A DNA stretch of 64,000 nucleotides, from NCBI RefSeq assembly GCF_014643735.1, contig NZ_BMKA01000001.1, forward strand, positions 62,001 through 126,000. Reading direction: 5' to 3'. Of this stretch, positions 44,829 to 53,662 are shown piece after piece; position 1 is the first letter of the stretch, and each line of letters starts with the position of its first letter. The DNA comes from Neptunicoccus cionae. Its GTDB lineage: Bacteria; Pseudomonadota; Alphaproteobacteria; Rhodobacterales; Rhodobacteraceae. The translations under genes were made by a program, and so were the position numbers. The notes under the pieces are model-generated. The model did no database searches and was not told where the DNA came from. It saw only the letters and a list, made by a program, of their open reading frames with translations.

Positions 44829-45881
44829 CTAGCCTTGTACCAGCGAGAGGAATTCGTCGATTTCTGCGTCTGTGGTGGACCAGCTGCACACAAGGCGGCA
44901 GGTCAGGATTTCGTCTGACGGGCCTGTTGCGGGGTGGTTTCCGGGCCAGGGGTGGTAGATGGCGCCGCCAGCTTGGGCCCTTTCATGGGCCGCGCGGGTC
45001 ATGCCGCAGAACAACATGTTGGCTTGTCTCGGGTGGAGCATTTCAAAGCTGTTGGTGCGGGTCAGGCCGGCCTCTAGCCGTGCGGCGGCGGCGTTGGCTT
45101 GGCGGGCGAGTTTGAGCCAGAGGTCATCTGTCAGGTAAGCTTCCATCTGGGCCGAAAGATAGCGGTGTTTGGAAAACAGGTGGCCGCCCCGTTTGCGGCG
45201 CAACTCGAACTCCCACGCTTTGGCCGGATCAAAGATGATCACCGCTTCCACGCCCATCAGCCCGTTCTTGGTGCCGCCAAAGGAGACCACGTCGATACCG
45301 GCCTTCCATGTCATTTCCGCAGGGGTGCAGCCAAGGGCGACGAGCGCGTTGGTAAAGCGGGCGCCATCAAGATGGGTGCCGATGCCCAGTTCCTTTGCCG
45401 TGCTGCACAAGCGGGAGATTTCATCGACGGTATAGACCGTGCCCATTTCGGTGACATTGGTGATTGAAAGCGCGCCGCGCTGGATGTTGTGCACGCCGAG
45501 AACACCAGTGCTTTCGGCGCGGTTGCGGAACTGGTCAGCGTCGATCTTGGCGTCGGCCCCTTCGAGCAGGGTAAGTTTTGCGCCGCCAGTGAAAAACTCC
45601 GGCGCGCCGCATTCGTCTTCTTCGATGTGGGAGTGGCGGTGGCAGAAGACGGTCTGCCACGGCTGGGTCAGGACAGATAGGGACAGGGCGTTTGCGGTGG
45701 TGCCGGTGGAGACCAGATAGACGGCGGCCTCTGGTGCCTCGAATATCTCGCGGATGCGGGCGGTGACGCGGTCCATGATTTCGTCGTTGCCGTAGGAACT
45801 GGCGTAACCTTCGTTGGCTTTACCGAGCGCCTCCATCACTTCGGGGGCGGCGGGGGCGGCGTTGTCTGATGCGAAATACAT
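44829..45881 (-). CDS. Low-specificity L-threonine aldolase family protein
   Basis: 350 residues. Active-site lysine K205 in SFGGTKNGLMG, the PLP contact HLDGARFTNA and the N-terminal SDNAAPAAPEVMEAL are typical. It cleaves L-threonine or other beta-hydroxy amino acids to glycine and an aldehyde, using PLP. The start overlaps the stop of the YcgN gene (TAATG), so they form an operon. Confidence 0.92.
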   Translation of the reverse strand: MYFASDNAAPAAPEVMEALGKANEGYASSYGNDEIMDRVTARIREIFEAPEAAVYLVSTGTTANALSLSVLTQPWQTVFCHRHSHIEEDECGAPEFFTGGAKLTLLEGADAKIDADQFRNRAESTGVLGVHNIQRGALSITNVTEMGTVYTVDEISRLCSTAKELGIGTHLDGARFTNALVALGCTPAEMTWKAGIDVVSFGGTKNGLMGVEAVIIFDPAKAWEFELRRKRGGHLFSKHRYLSAQMEAYLTDDLWLKLARQANAAAARLEAGLTRTNSFEMLHPRQANMLFCGMTRAAHERAQAGGAIYHPWPGNHPATGPSDEILTCRLVCSWSTTDAEIDEFLSLVQG

Positions 45882-46351
45882 TATTGGAACCCTTCCACGA
45901 TATAGTCTTCGTAATCCTCTTCCTCTACGTCATATTCGGGCACTGTTTGGCCTGCAACCGAATTGCCGCTTTGGGCTGTGCTGCCTTGATCACCCGTCAG
46001 CAGCGGGTGCCACGCGGGCAAGCGTTTGCCCTCGTGCAGCAGGCGATAGGCGCAGGTGCTGGGCATCCAGTGGGCGTTGCGTTCGATGTTTTCCGGTGTC
46101 AGCACAACGCAGCCCGCAACCATTTGCTTGCGCAGGGGATAGTTGCCACAGGAGCAGGATTTGTCGTCGAACAGGCGGCAGGCAATATTGGTATAGGCCA
46201 GATCGCCGCTGTCTTCGTCTTCCAGTTTCAACAGGCAGCATTTTCCGCAGCCGTCGCACAGTGCTTCCCATTCGGGTTTGCTCATGTCCGCCAGATCGGT
46301 GGTGCGCCAGAAATTCTTGGCCAGTTGGCCCCGTTTGATGTGTTCGCTCAT
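45881..46351 (-). CDS. YcgN-type cysteine-cluster protein (UPF0260)
   Basis: 156 residues. The signature is a CDGCGKCCLLKLED cluster near residue 32 followed by further cysteines (CRLF, SCSCGNYPLRKQMVAGC). These CxxCxxCC proteins probably bind a metal or iron-sulfur cluster; function unknown. The C-terminus is acidic (EEEDYEDYIVEGFQ). Upstream of and overlapping the threonine aldolase gene. Confidence 0.9.
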   Translation of the reverse strand: MSEHIKRGQLAKNFWRTTDLADMSKPEWEALCDGCGKCCLLKLEDEDSGDLAYTNIACRLFDDKSCSCGNYPLRKQMVAGCVVLTPENIERNAHWMPSTCAYRLLHEGKRLPAWHPLLTGDQGSTAQSGNSVAGQTVPEYDVEEEDYEDYIVEGFQ

Positions 46352-46413
46352 GCCCCTGTTCTTGAGCCGTTGGGCCGGATTGTCTAGGGTAAACAGAAAA
46401 AACGGAGCAGTTG

Positions 46414-47085
46414 ATGCGGGAAACCGATCTCTACGAACCAGTCAAAGCCTTTCTGGAAGGGCAGGGGTATGAGGTGAAAGCCGAGGTGCGCGACTGCGAT
46501 GTGGTGGCGGTGCGCGGCGGTGAAGACCCTGTGGTGGTGGAGCTGAAGCTGCAACTGTCGCTGGCGCTGTTGATGCAGGGTGTGGACCGGCAGGCGATCA
46601 CCGATGCGGTTTATGTGGCGGTGCCTGCGGGGAAAACCGCCCGATGGCGCGGGCAGGTGAAGGATGCGGTGCGGCTGTGTCGGCGTCTGGGGTTGGGGTT
46701 GATGAGTGTGCGCAACGGGGCGGTGCTGGTGCATGTGGACCCGGGACCATATGCGCCGCGCAAGATGAAGCGGCGGCGGGAGTTGTTGTTAAAGGAATTT
46801 CAAAACCGTGTGGGCGATCCCAACACCGGCGGGCAGACCAAGCGCAAGATTATCACGGCTTACCGGCAGGATGCGTTGCGTCTGGCGCTGCATCTGTCAG
46901 TGGCTGGCACCGTGAAACCGGCGGTGGCGCGTAAGGAATTGGGTGTAGTAAAGGCCGCGGCGATCCTGCAATCGGATCACTACGGCTGGTTCGAGCGGGT
47001 CGAGCGCGGGGTTTATACGTTGCGGCCAATCGGGGCAGAAGCGTTAGAGACCTATGCGGATGTGGTCGCTTTGCTGAAAGCGTAA
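46414..47085 (+). CDS. DUF2161 (PD-(D/E)XK-like) protein
   Basis: 223 residues from the ATG at 46414 (a TTG precedes it). The N-terminus VKAFLEGQGYEVKAEVRDCDVVAVRGGEDPVVVELKLQLSLALLMQGVDRQ has the D-x(n)-E-x-K arrangement of the PD-(D/E)XK nuclease fold (D in CDVV, E and K in VELKL). It resembles a restriction-like domain, but no activity has been shown for the family as far as I know. The rest is basic. Divergent from the YcgN-ltaE operon. Confidence 0.83.
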   Translation: MRETDLYEPVKAFLEGQGYEVKAEVRDCDVVAVRGGEDPVVVELKLQLSLALLMQGVDRQAITDAVYVAVPAGKTARWRGQVKDAVRLCRRLGLGLMSVRNGAVLVHVDPGPYAPRKMKRRRELLLKEFQNRVGDPNTGGQTKRKIITAYRQDALRLALHLSVAGTVKPAVARKELGVVKAAAILQSDHYGWFERVERGVYTLRPIGAEALETYADVVALLKA

Positions 47086-47091
47086 GGGTTT

Positions 47092-47117
47092 GAGTATTTC
47101 TGGAACATTGAAACGGG
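47092..47117 (+). repeat. Intergenic short repeat, copy 3
   Basis: GAGTATTTCTGGAACATTGA followed by AACGGG, seven bases after the DUF2161 stop and touching the convergent ribF stop. Very close to the copies at 10246 and 23307. Confidence 0.6.
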
Positions 47118-48062
47118 TTAGGCGTGGGCTGCCAGAATTTCGCGGGCTTTGGCGCAGTCTTGCTGCATTGCTGTGATCAGATCGTCCAGGCTGTCGAATT
47201 TCAGTTCGGGGCGCAGGAATTCCACCAGTGCCGTGGACAGGGTCGCGCCGTAAAGATCGCCTTTGAAGTCAAACAGATAGACTTCAAGGTTGGGGATGTC
47301 ATTGTCAGCAAATGTGGGTCGGTCGCCCAGTGAGGCAGCCCCGTGGTAGTGGCCCTTGTGCGGACCGTCGAGCACATCTACCAGCACCGCATAGACGCCG
47401 TATTTTGGCAAATGCAGATCGGTCAGCGGAATGTTGGCTGTCGGGAAGCCGAGATCGCGGCCCCGTTGGAAGCCTTTTTCCACCACACCTTCGATGCGGT
47501 GCCAGTGGCCGAGCATGCGCGTGGCATCCTGCGGGCGGCCTTCGGACAAGGCCGCGCGGATGGCGGTTGATGAGTAATCCCCCTGCGCATCATTCACCAG
47601 CGGCGCGATGGTGGTGCCAAAGCCGTGGGTTTTGCCCATCTCGGCCAGCAAGTCCACATCGCCGCTACGCCCCTTTCCAAAGCGGAAATCAGCGCCGACC
47701 ACCAGATGTTTGATGCCAAGCCCCTTTACCAGCACGTCCGTAACAAAGGTTTCGGCAGGGAGCGCGGCGAGTTCTTTGTTGAACGGAATCTCGTAAAGGT
47801 GATCAAGGCCCAGTTTATCAAACCGGTTGGCGCGGGTTTCTGCGGACATCAGTCGAAAGGCGGGTGCGTCTGGTTGAAACAGGCGGCGGGGGTGGGGTTC
47901 AAACGTGACCACACCGAGCGGCGCGCCGAGTTCGCCAGCCGCCGCGCGGGCCAGCGCCAGCACAGACTGGTGACCAAGGTGCACCCCGTCAAAGTTGCCC
48001 ATCGCAACAGAAGCGCCTTTGGCAGTTTCGGGCAGATCGCGGAAAGTCTGGTGTCTTTGCAT
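47118..48062 (-). CDS. ribF: Bifunctional riboflavin kinase/FAD synthetase
   Basis: 314 residues from the ATG at 48062. The N-terminal FAD synthetase domain has MGNFDGVHLGHQSVLA and VVGADFRFGKGRSGD; the C-terminal riboflavin kinase has LGFPTANI and GAASLGDRPTF. It converts riboflavin to FMN and FAD. It follows the MaoC gene by 25 bases and is probably in the same transcript. No riboswitch is visible upstream. Confidence 0.95.
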   Translation of the reverse strand: MQRHQTFRDLPETAKGASVAMGNFDGVHLGHQSVLALARAAAGELGAPLGVVTFEPHPRRLFQPDAPAFRLMSAETRANRFDKLGLDHLYEIPFNKELAALPAETFVTDVLVKGLGIKHLVVGADFRFGKGRSGDVDLLAEMGKTHGFGTTIAPLVNDAQGDYSSTAIRAALSEGRPQDATRMLGHWHRIEGVVEKGFQRGRDLGFPTANIPLTDLHLPKYGVYAVLVDVLDGPHKGHYHGAASLGDRPTFADNDIPNLEVYLFDFKGDLYGATLSTALVEFLRPELKFDSLDDLITAMQQDCAKAREILAAHA

Positions 48063-48087
48063 ATGGCCTTGGACGGGCCTGTGCCCG

Positions 48088-48543
48088 TTACGTCTGGGTA
48101 CGGCTCGGCGCGAGAACCAGCGCTTCACCCTTCAGAACAACCGTATCGCCCACTGTGCAGACACATTCAAGCGTAACCCGCCGTTTGGCCGCGTCAATTG
48201 CAGCCACAGTAACAGTGGCTGTCACATTGGCATCAGGGCGCACGGGGGCGGTGAACTTCAGATCCTGCTTCATATAGATCGTGCCATGGCCGGGCAATTG
48301 TTCCCCGATGACAGCAGAAATCAGCGAGGCCGACAGCATACCGTGAGCGATCCGGCCTTTGAACATGGTGTCCTTGGCGTAGTCGTCGTCCAAATGCACC
48401 GGATTGTGGTCAGTGCTGAGTTCGGCGAACATCTCGATCTCGCGGTCGCCAATGGTTTTAGAGATGGCGCGGGACATGCCCACTTCCATATCTTCCACAA
48501 AGATGGTTCCGATTTGGGGCGCGACGGAATTACTGTCTGGCAT
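48088..48543 (-). CDS. MaoC-like dehydratase (hotdog)
   Basis: 151 residues. The hydratase motif DHNPVHLDDDYAKDTMFKGRIAHGMLSASLISAVIGEQLPG carries the catalytic Asp and His of the R-specific enoyl-CoA hydratase group. The protein probably hydrates a trans-2-enoyl-CoA, but which acyl group is not clear. It precedes ribF on the same strand. Confidence 0.9.
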   Translation of the reverse strand: MPDSNSVAPQIGTIFVEDMEVGMSRAISKTIGDREIEMFAELSTDHNPVHLDDDYAKDTMFKGRIAHGMLSASLISAVIGEQLPGHGTIYMKQDLKFTAPVRPDANVTATVTVAAIDAAKRRVTLECVCTVGDTVVLKGEALVLAPSRTQT

Positions 48544-48651
48544 GGCGTTCTGTCCTGTGGCTGCTGTTTCTTCTGACTAGATCGAATTGCAGCGACAGGC
48601 AAGGCGCTTGCGCAACATATGTTCCGCAAGCTGCCGTTTCTTGTAATTTAA

Positions 48652-49530
48652 TTACCGCAGGTGCCCGATTGTGGCGGCCGGGCTAAGGCTGTGGGACGAT
48701 AGAAACGTCTCAAGCTTTTGCGGGTCGGGCTGTGGTGCGGTTGCGGTTTCTTCGGCTGCCAGACCGCCAGAGATGAACAGGCTGTCCATGTCTTCGTTGA
48801 TCGCGCCAAGGATGTCTGTGTGGATGCCATCGCCAATACACAGGATGCGGCGGTTTTCTATTTCGCGGCCTGCGACCTCTGACAGGCGGCGACGGGCGAG
48901 GTCATAGATCGGCGGATGGGGTTTGCCGAAATAATGGGAAGTGCCGCCCCGCGCCGTGTATTCCGCTGCCAGCGCACCGGCGCAGTAAATCCGCTTGTCG
49001 CCGTGATCTACCACAATGTCAGGGTTGGCGCAGAGCAGGTCCAGACCGTTGTTTTTGGCTTCCAGAAAGATGGCGGCGTAATCGTCCGGTGTCTCGGTCT
49101 GGTCGTCGAACAATCCAGTGCAGACAATGGCTTCGGCCTTATCAAGCGGCACGCGGTTGATGTTTTCCAGTCCGGGGATCGACGGGTCAGGGGCAAAGAA
49201 GGGCAAGTCCCGTTCCGGCCCGATGTGAAAGACGTTGGTGCCGTAATGCCCCGATGCAAGCGCCGCGCGGGCGCTGTCGCCGCTGGTGGCGACGGATTGG
49301 TACAGATCACGCGCCACGCCGATCCCGTCAAGCTGGACTTCTACGGATGGGGCCGGGCGGGGGGAGTTCGTCAGCAACAGGACAATACCGCCGCTGTCGC
49401 GGTAAGTTTCAAGGGCGCGCACGGCCTCGGCAAAAGGGCGCTGGCCGTTGTGCAGGCAGCCCCAGAGATCGCAAAACACGGCGTCATAATTGGCGGATAT
49501 TTCCGAGAGATTTTCGATGATACGTGTCAT
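48652..49530 (-). CDS. HAD-superfamily hydrolase, subfamily IIA
   Basis: 292 residues from the ATG at 49530 preceded by GAAGGGG. The nucleophile motif DAVFCDLWGCLHNGQRPF (D-x-W), the Thr/Ser motif VLLLTNSPRPAP and a cap domain, then FGKPHPPIYDLA and CIGDGIHTDILGA (metal aspartates) are all in order. This is the TIGR01459 type of phosphatase, near-relatives of NagD. Substrate unknown. The 269-base gap upstream holds only its promoter region and that of the divergent enoyl-CoA hydratase. Confidence 0.9.
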   Translation of the reverse strand: MTRIIENLSEISANYDAVFCDLWGCLHNGQRPFAEAVRALETYRDSGGIVLLLTNSPRPAPSVEVQLDGIGVARDLYQSVATSGDSARAALASGHYGTNVFHIGPERDLPFFAPDPSIPGLENINRVPLDKAEAIVCTGLFDDQTETPDDYAAIFLEAKNNGLDLLCANPDIVVDHGDKRIYCAGALAAEYTARGGTSHYFGKPHPPIYDLARRRLSEVAGREIENRRILCIGDGIHTDILGAINEDMDSLFISGGLAAEETATAPQPDPQKLETFLSSHSLSPAATIGHLR

Positions 49531-49799
49531 GGTGGCCCCTTCACTGTTTGGCGCGATCATTGCGAGATTGGCGGTCTTGGCAAGGTCAATTTCCCTAGAT
49601 GTGGGGGCTGTGGAAGAATTTGACCAGTATTTCGGGGGAAAACTGCAAAGTCGTGCCATATGACGTGTAGTCAGGCGGGTTGTGGGAAAAAATGAACCGG
49701 ATTAGGCTTTCAACGCCCGGACCCAAAGGCCTCGCCCCGCCGGTCCGGCCGGTTGCCATTGCCGCCCAGAAACAGGCGGCGCAGAGACAGGATACTTCG

Positions 49800-50558
49800 A
49801 TGACAGACCATATCACCGTTCACACAGAGGATCGTGTGACGACCGTGACCATCACGCGGCCGGAAAAGCGCAACGCGATTACGCAGGCCATGTACGGCAA
49901 AATGGCAGATGCGCTGGAAGAATACGCGGCACAGGACGAAGCGCGGGCGCTGATCCTGACCGGCGCAGAAGATTACTTTACCGCTGGCAACGATCTGAAG
50001 GATTTCTCCATGTCGGATCGCGCCAAGGACGTTCCGCCGGTGGGGCGGTTCCTGAACGCGATTTCTACCTGTCCCAAGCCAGTGATTGCCGCTGTTAACG
50101 GGCCTGCAATCGGGATCGGGCTGACGATGCTTTTGCACTGCGATCTGGCTTATGCGGCTCAATCGGCCACCTTTGATGCGCCGTTTGTCAAACTTGGTCT
50201 GGTGCCGGAGGCGGCGTCTTCGATGCTGTTGTCGGCCTCTGTCGGGATGGCCGTGGCCAATGATATTCTGCTGGCTGGGCGTAAGCTGAGCGCGCAGGAG
50301 GCCCATGACTACGGGCTGGTGTCCCGCGTGTTTGCGGATGACGATCTGATCACAGAAACCCGCAAGATCGCGCTTCACATCGCGGCGAGCGCGCCTGTCG
50401 CCCTGCAACGCTCCAAGGAATTGATCCGCAACCAGCGTGATCAGGTGGCCGCGCAAATGGCAGCGGAAGGTAAGGTGTTTGTAGAGCAGCTCCGCTCTCC
50501 GGAATTTGCCGAAACAGTGGCCGCGATCATGCAAAAGCGCACGCCGAATTATTCCTGA
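49800..50558 (+). CDS. Enoyl-CoA hydratase/isomerase family protein
   Basis: 252 residues starting MTDHITVHTEDRV; the frame is open upstream to 49680 but that part is not family-like. Crotonase features: the first oxyanion loop LTGAEDYFTAGNDLKDF, the second NGPAIGIGLTMLLHCDLAYAAQSATFDAPFVKLGLVPEAASSMLL. The catalytic acidic residue pattern fits hydratase or isomerase of fatty or aromatic acid degradation. Divergent from the HAD gene. Confidence 0.88.
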   Translation: MTDHITVHTEDRVTTVTITRPEKRNAITQAMYGKMADALEEYAAQDEARALILTGAEDYFTAGNDLKDFSMSDRAKDVPPVGRFLNAISTCPKPVIAAVNGPAIGIGLTMLLHCDLAYAAQSATFDAPFVKLGLVPEAASSMLLSASVGMAVANDILLAGRKLSAQEAHDYGLVSRVFADDDLITETRKIALHIAASAPVALQRSKELIRNQRDQVAAQMAAEGKVFVEQLRSPEFAETVAAIMQKRTPNYS

Positions 50559-50587
50559 ACCAGCGCCGGCTGCCCACAAACAACGAC

Positions 50588-50703
50588 GGCCCGCACAGAT
50601 CAACTGGGCGGGCCTACGCGTAAGTGAGTCAAATGTGCCGCTCCGGTGGGCCGGAACGGCACGTCACTAAAAACCCGTCCGATATTTGCATAAAGGACGG
50701 GTT
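50588..50703. terminator. Three tandem hairpins between convergent genes
   Basis: GGCCCGC / GCGGGCC (50588-50614), GTGCCGCTCCGG / CCGGAACGGCAC with one mismatch (50635-50662), and AACCCGTCC / GGACGGGTT (50672-50703). Together they separate the enoyl-CoA hydratase and RTX genes; the last fits a terminator for the RTX transcript. Confidence 0.65.
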
Positions 50704-50710
50704 ATCTCTT

Positions 50711-53662
50711 TTATTTGAACATCTTGGCTTCGAAAGCCTTCAGCGACAGGCGCGAGGACGTATAGGCTTCGCGGCCCTGTGCATGGGCGAGTTCAGGGAA
50801 AAGCTCCGTGATCTCGTCGCGCTGTTCGGCGGATACGCTGGCCATCGCCTGATCGCCCGGCTGGAAGCTTTCGGTCCATGCGCCATCGGACAGAACAACC
50901 TCGTGGTGGTCGAACATGAAGTGCACATAGGTAGCGTGTGAAGCGCTCACCAACGAGACACCTTTGTCTGCGTTCACTAGATGCTTGGCAGCGACCAGAA
51001 CTTCCGGTTCGTTGAACAGCAGGCCGACTTCGGCGTTGTTCACCAGAACGCGGTGGTTTTGGCTGACCAGCATATCCCGTTCCGGCAGCCCGTTGCCAAG
51101 CGCGCCTTTGCGGATCAGAACCGGTTGCAGATGCGGGCTGGCTTGCAGCTCGGCCCCTGTCATTGGTTTGGAACCGATCCAGCGAACCTCTTGTGCACCA
51201 TTGTCCCGAGTGATCACCCGATCCCCGACCTTAAGTGACTCAACCGGCTTCTCGCCTTGCATGGTCGCAATCAGCGTACCCGGTGTGAAACAGGGCGGAG
51301 GTGTCGTGTCGAGAATGTTCTCGATCTCGGTGAAGGTCAGCTCGCCGGTGACAGAACCACCCGGACGGTCGATGAACTGGACAGTCCCCGAGGTGGAGTC
51401 GCCATCCGGATCAACAGTCTCGTTGATGATCTTGTAGTGACCGACATTCGACAGGTCGAGCGTATCGTAGTCATCGCCGCCGCTGCCACCGTCTACGATA
51501 TCGCCAATCGCATCTTCCGCAGAGTCGTAGTTGAACGTATCTTTGTCTGCGCCGCCGTAAGCTGCATCCGTACCGTGACCACCGCCGAAGATATCGTCGC
51601 CTCTGTCACCGAACATGGTGTCATCGTCGATACCGCCATAGATTTCGTCGTCATCCGCACCGCCGTAGATTACATCGTCGTCGTCGCGGCCATAGAGAAC
51701 GTCATCACCGTCACCGCCAAAGATCGTGTCCATGCCATTGTCTGGGCGCAGGTCGGTTTCGTCCGGGATATCCAGAATATCCGTGCTTTCCAGCCCGCCG
51801 TAGACCACATCGTCGCCAGCGCCAGCCTCGATCACGTCGTTGCCTTCGCCACCAACGATCAGATCGTCGCCTTTGCCGCCGTCAATCGCATCGTCGTCGA
51901 TGCCAGAGTAGATGGAATCATCGCCAGCACCACCAGAGATGCTATCCGCATCGTCGCCTGTGGTGATAATGTCGTTACCACCACCACCATAGACCGTGTC
52001 CATGTCGTTGGTTGGATCCGCGTCATCATCATAAAGGCCAGGATATCCGCGATCAGGTGTGCCGATGTCATTTGCAACATCCACGGGACCGGATGTGTCG
52101 ATCACATCATCGCCTGCACTGCCGGTTGCTGTGTCAGAACCGTCACCACCGTAAAGCGTGTCGCCATCGCCGCCGCCGAACAATTCGTCGTCGCCGTTGC
52201 CACCAAAGAGCGTGTCATTCCCAGCGCGACCGCGCAGGATGTCGTCACCGTCTTCGCCGTAAATCTCGTCGTTGCCGCTGCCACCGTCAACACTGTCGTC
52301 GCCCGAGCCGCCTTCGATAAGGTCGTCACCGCCGCCGCCATAGATCTCGTCGTTGTCTTCACCACCGTAAAGCCGGTCATCGCCACCTTTGCCTTCGATG
52401 TAATCATCGCCCTTGCCGCCGAAAAATTCGTTGGTGAACGTGTCAGAGGAAGAGGTGCCTTCCTGATCAAATCCGATGAGCGTATCGTCAAAGTCCGAAC
52501 CAATTGCCCCGTCGATGCCGCTGATGATGCTGTCATTGTCAGCGTCGCCACCTGAAAGGGAACCGGAGGAAAGATCGACAGTCACAGCAGAACCGCTGCT
52601 GGAATAGTCCAGATTGTCCTGACCTTCGCCGCCTTCAAAAATGTCAGAGCCTTCGCCGCCGACGAAGACATCATCGCCGTCACCGCCATAAAGCGTGTTG
52701 GTGCCGGTGCCGCCAGCAAGCACATCGTTGCCATTTCCACCGTAGACGGTGTCATCGCCGTCGCCCGCATCAACAATATCGTTGCCGGAATAGGCGTAGA
52801 TCACATCGTTGTCGCCGTCAGCGCCATCAATGGTGTCGCATTGTTCATCAACATAGCCGGGCAGCATAATGTCGTCGCCGCTGGTGCCGTCAACCGGAGC
52901 AGCCGTTTTTGTGCCGCCAGTACCCGTGCCGCCAGTTCCGGTCCCGCCAGTACCGGTCCCACCAGTGCCAGTGCCACCTGTACCGGTCCCACCAGTACCC
53001 GTGCCGCCTGTGCCGGTCCCGCCAGTACCGGTCCCACCAGTACCCGTGCCACCTGTTCCGGTCCCGCCAGTACCCGTGCCACCTGTTCCGGTCCCGCCAG
53101 TACCCGTGCCACCTGTTCCGGTCCCGCCAGTACCCGTGCCACCTGTTCCGGTCCCACCAGTACCCGTGCCACCTGTTCCGGTCCCGCCAGTACCCGTGCC
53201 ACCTGTTCCGGTCCCGCCAGTACCCGTGCCACCTGTACCGGTCCCACCAGTGCCCGTGCCACCTGTACCGGTCCCACCAGTGCCAGTGCCACCAGTACCC
53301 GTGCCACCTGTGCCGGTCCCACCAGTGCCCGTGCCACCTGTTCCGGTCCCACCAGTGCCAGTGCCGCCTGTGCCGGTCCCGCCAGTACCCGTGCCACCTG
53401 TTCCGGTCCCACCAGTGCCAGTGCCGCCTGTACCGGTCCCACCAGTGCCAGTGCCGCCTGTACCGGTCCCACCAGTACCCGTGCCACCTGTACCGGTCCC
53501 ACCAGTACCCGTGCCACCTGTACCGGTCCCACCAGTGCCCGTGCCACCTGTACCGGTCCCACCAGTACCCGTGCCACCTGTTCCGGTCCCGCCAGTACCC
53601 GTGCCGCCTGTTCCGGCAGTCGAATATGTGTCGTCTTTGGTTGCGTCCGTTACATCACTCAT
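50711..53662 (-). CDS. RTX (hemolysin-type Ca-binding) protein with Hint domain and pentapeptide stalk
   Basis: 983 residues from ATG 53662 (ribosome site TGGAG). After 16 residues come 47 tandem GTGGT-type pentapeptides (17-251), then a region of nonapeptide RTX repeats such as GGDGDDVFVGGEGSDIFEGG and many GGxGxDx motifs to about residue 760, which fold into calcium-bound beta-rolls. From C791 (PPPCFTPGTLIATMQGEKPVESLKVGDRVITRD) the C-terminus is a Hint_2-type domain with the VSQNHRVLV histidine block. No Sec signal; such proteins leave by type I secretion. No secretion genes are adjacent. Aspartate-rich RTX parts and a calcium-free stalk suggest a surface or extracellular protein. Confidence 0.92.
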   Translation of the reverse strand: MSDVTDATKDDTYSTAGTGGTGTGGTGTGGTGTGGTGTGGTGTGGTGTGGTGTGGTGTGGTGTGGTGTGGTGTGGTGTGGTGTGGTGTGGTGTGGTGTGGTGTGGTGTGGTGTGGTGTGGTGTGGTGTGGTGTGGTGTGGTGTGGTGTGGTGTGGTGTGGTGTGGTGTGGTGTGGTGTGGTGTGGTGTGGTGTGGTGTGGTGTGGTGTGGTGTGGTGTGGTGTGGTGTGGTGTGGTGTGGTGTGGTGTGGTKTAAPVDGTSGDDIMLPGYVDEQCDTIDGADGDNDVIYAYSGNDIVDAGDGDDTVYGGNGNDVLAGGTGTNTLYGGDGDDVFVGGEGSDIFEGGEGQDNLDYSSSGSAVTVDLSSGSLSGGDADNDSIISGIDGAIGSDFDDTLIGFDQEGTSSSDTFTNEFFGGKGDDYIEGKGGDDRLYGGEDNDEIYGGGGDDLIEGGSGDDSVDGGSGNDEIYGEDGDDILRGRAGNDTLFGGNGDDELFGGGDGDTLYGGDGSDTATGSAGDDVIDTSGPVDVANDIGTPDRGYPGLYDDDADPTNDMDTVYGGGGNDIITTGDDADSISGGAGDDSIYSGIDDDAIDGGKGDDLIVGGEGNDVIEAGAGDDVVYGGLESTDILDIPDETDLRPDNGMDTIFGGDGDDVLYGRDDDDVIYGGADDDEIYGGIDDDTMFGDRGDDIFGGGHGTDAAYGGADKDTFNYDSAEDAIGDIVDGGSGGDDYDTLDLSNVGHYKIINETVDPDGDSTSGTVQFIDRPGGSVTGELTFTEIENILDTTPPPCFTPGTLIATMQGEKPVESLKVGDRVITRDNGAQEVRWIGSKPMTGAELQASPHLQPVLIRKGALGNGLPERDMLVSQNHRVLVNNAEVGLLFNEPEVLVAAKHLVNADKGVSLVSASHATYVHFMFDHHEVVLSDGAWTESFQPGDQAMASVSAEQRDEITELFPELAHAQGREAYTSSRLSLKAFEAKMFK
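52910..53614. repeat. 15-bp-period minisatellite, 47 units (705 bp)
   Basis: Exactly 705 bases, 47 x 15, in frame with the RTX gene and coding for GTGGT units. Units pair into a 30-bp higher-order repeat: six consecutive 30-bp copies at 53041-53220 differ at a single base. Repeat units elsewhere differ by silent changes. Confidence 0.95.

Noticed and set aside
46414-47085. DUF2161 PD-(D/E)XK-like gene as part of a defence system
   Set aside because: It stands alone among housekeeping genes with no helicase, methylase or partner, so a defence role is unsupported.
52910-53614. CRISPR-like array of regular repeats
   Set aside because: Units are contiguous 15-bp repeats with no unique spacers, inside a coding frame; no cas genes nearby.
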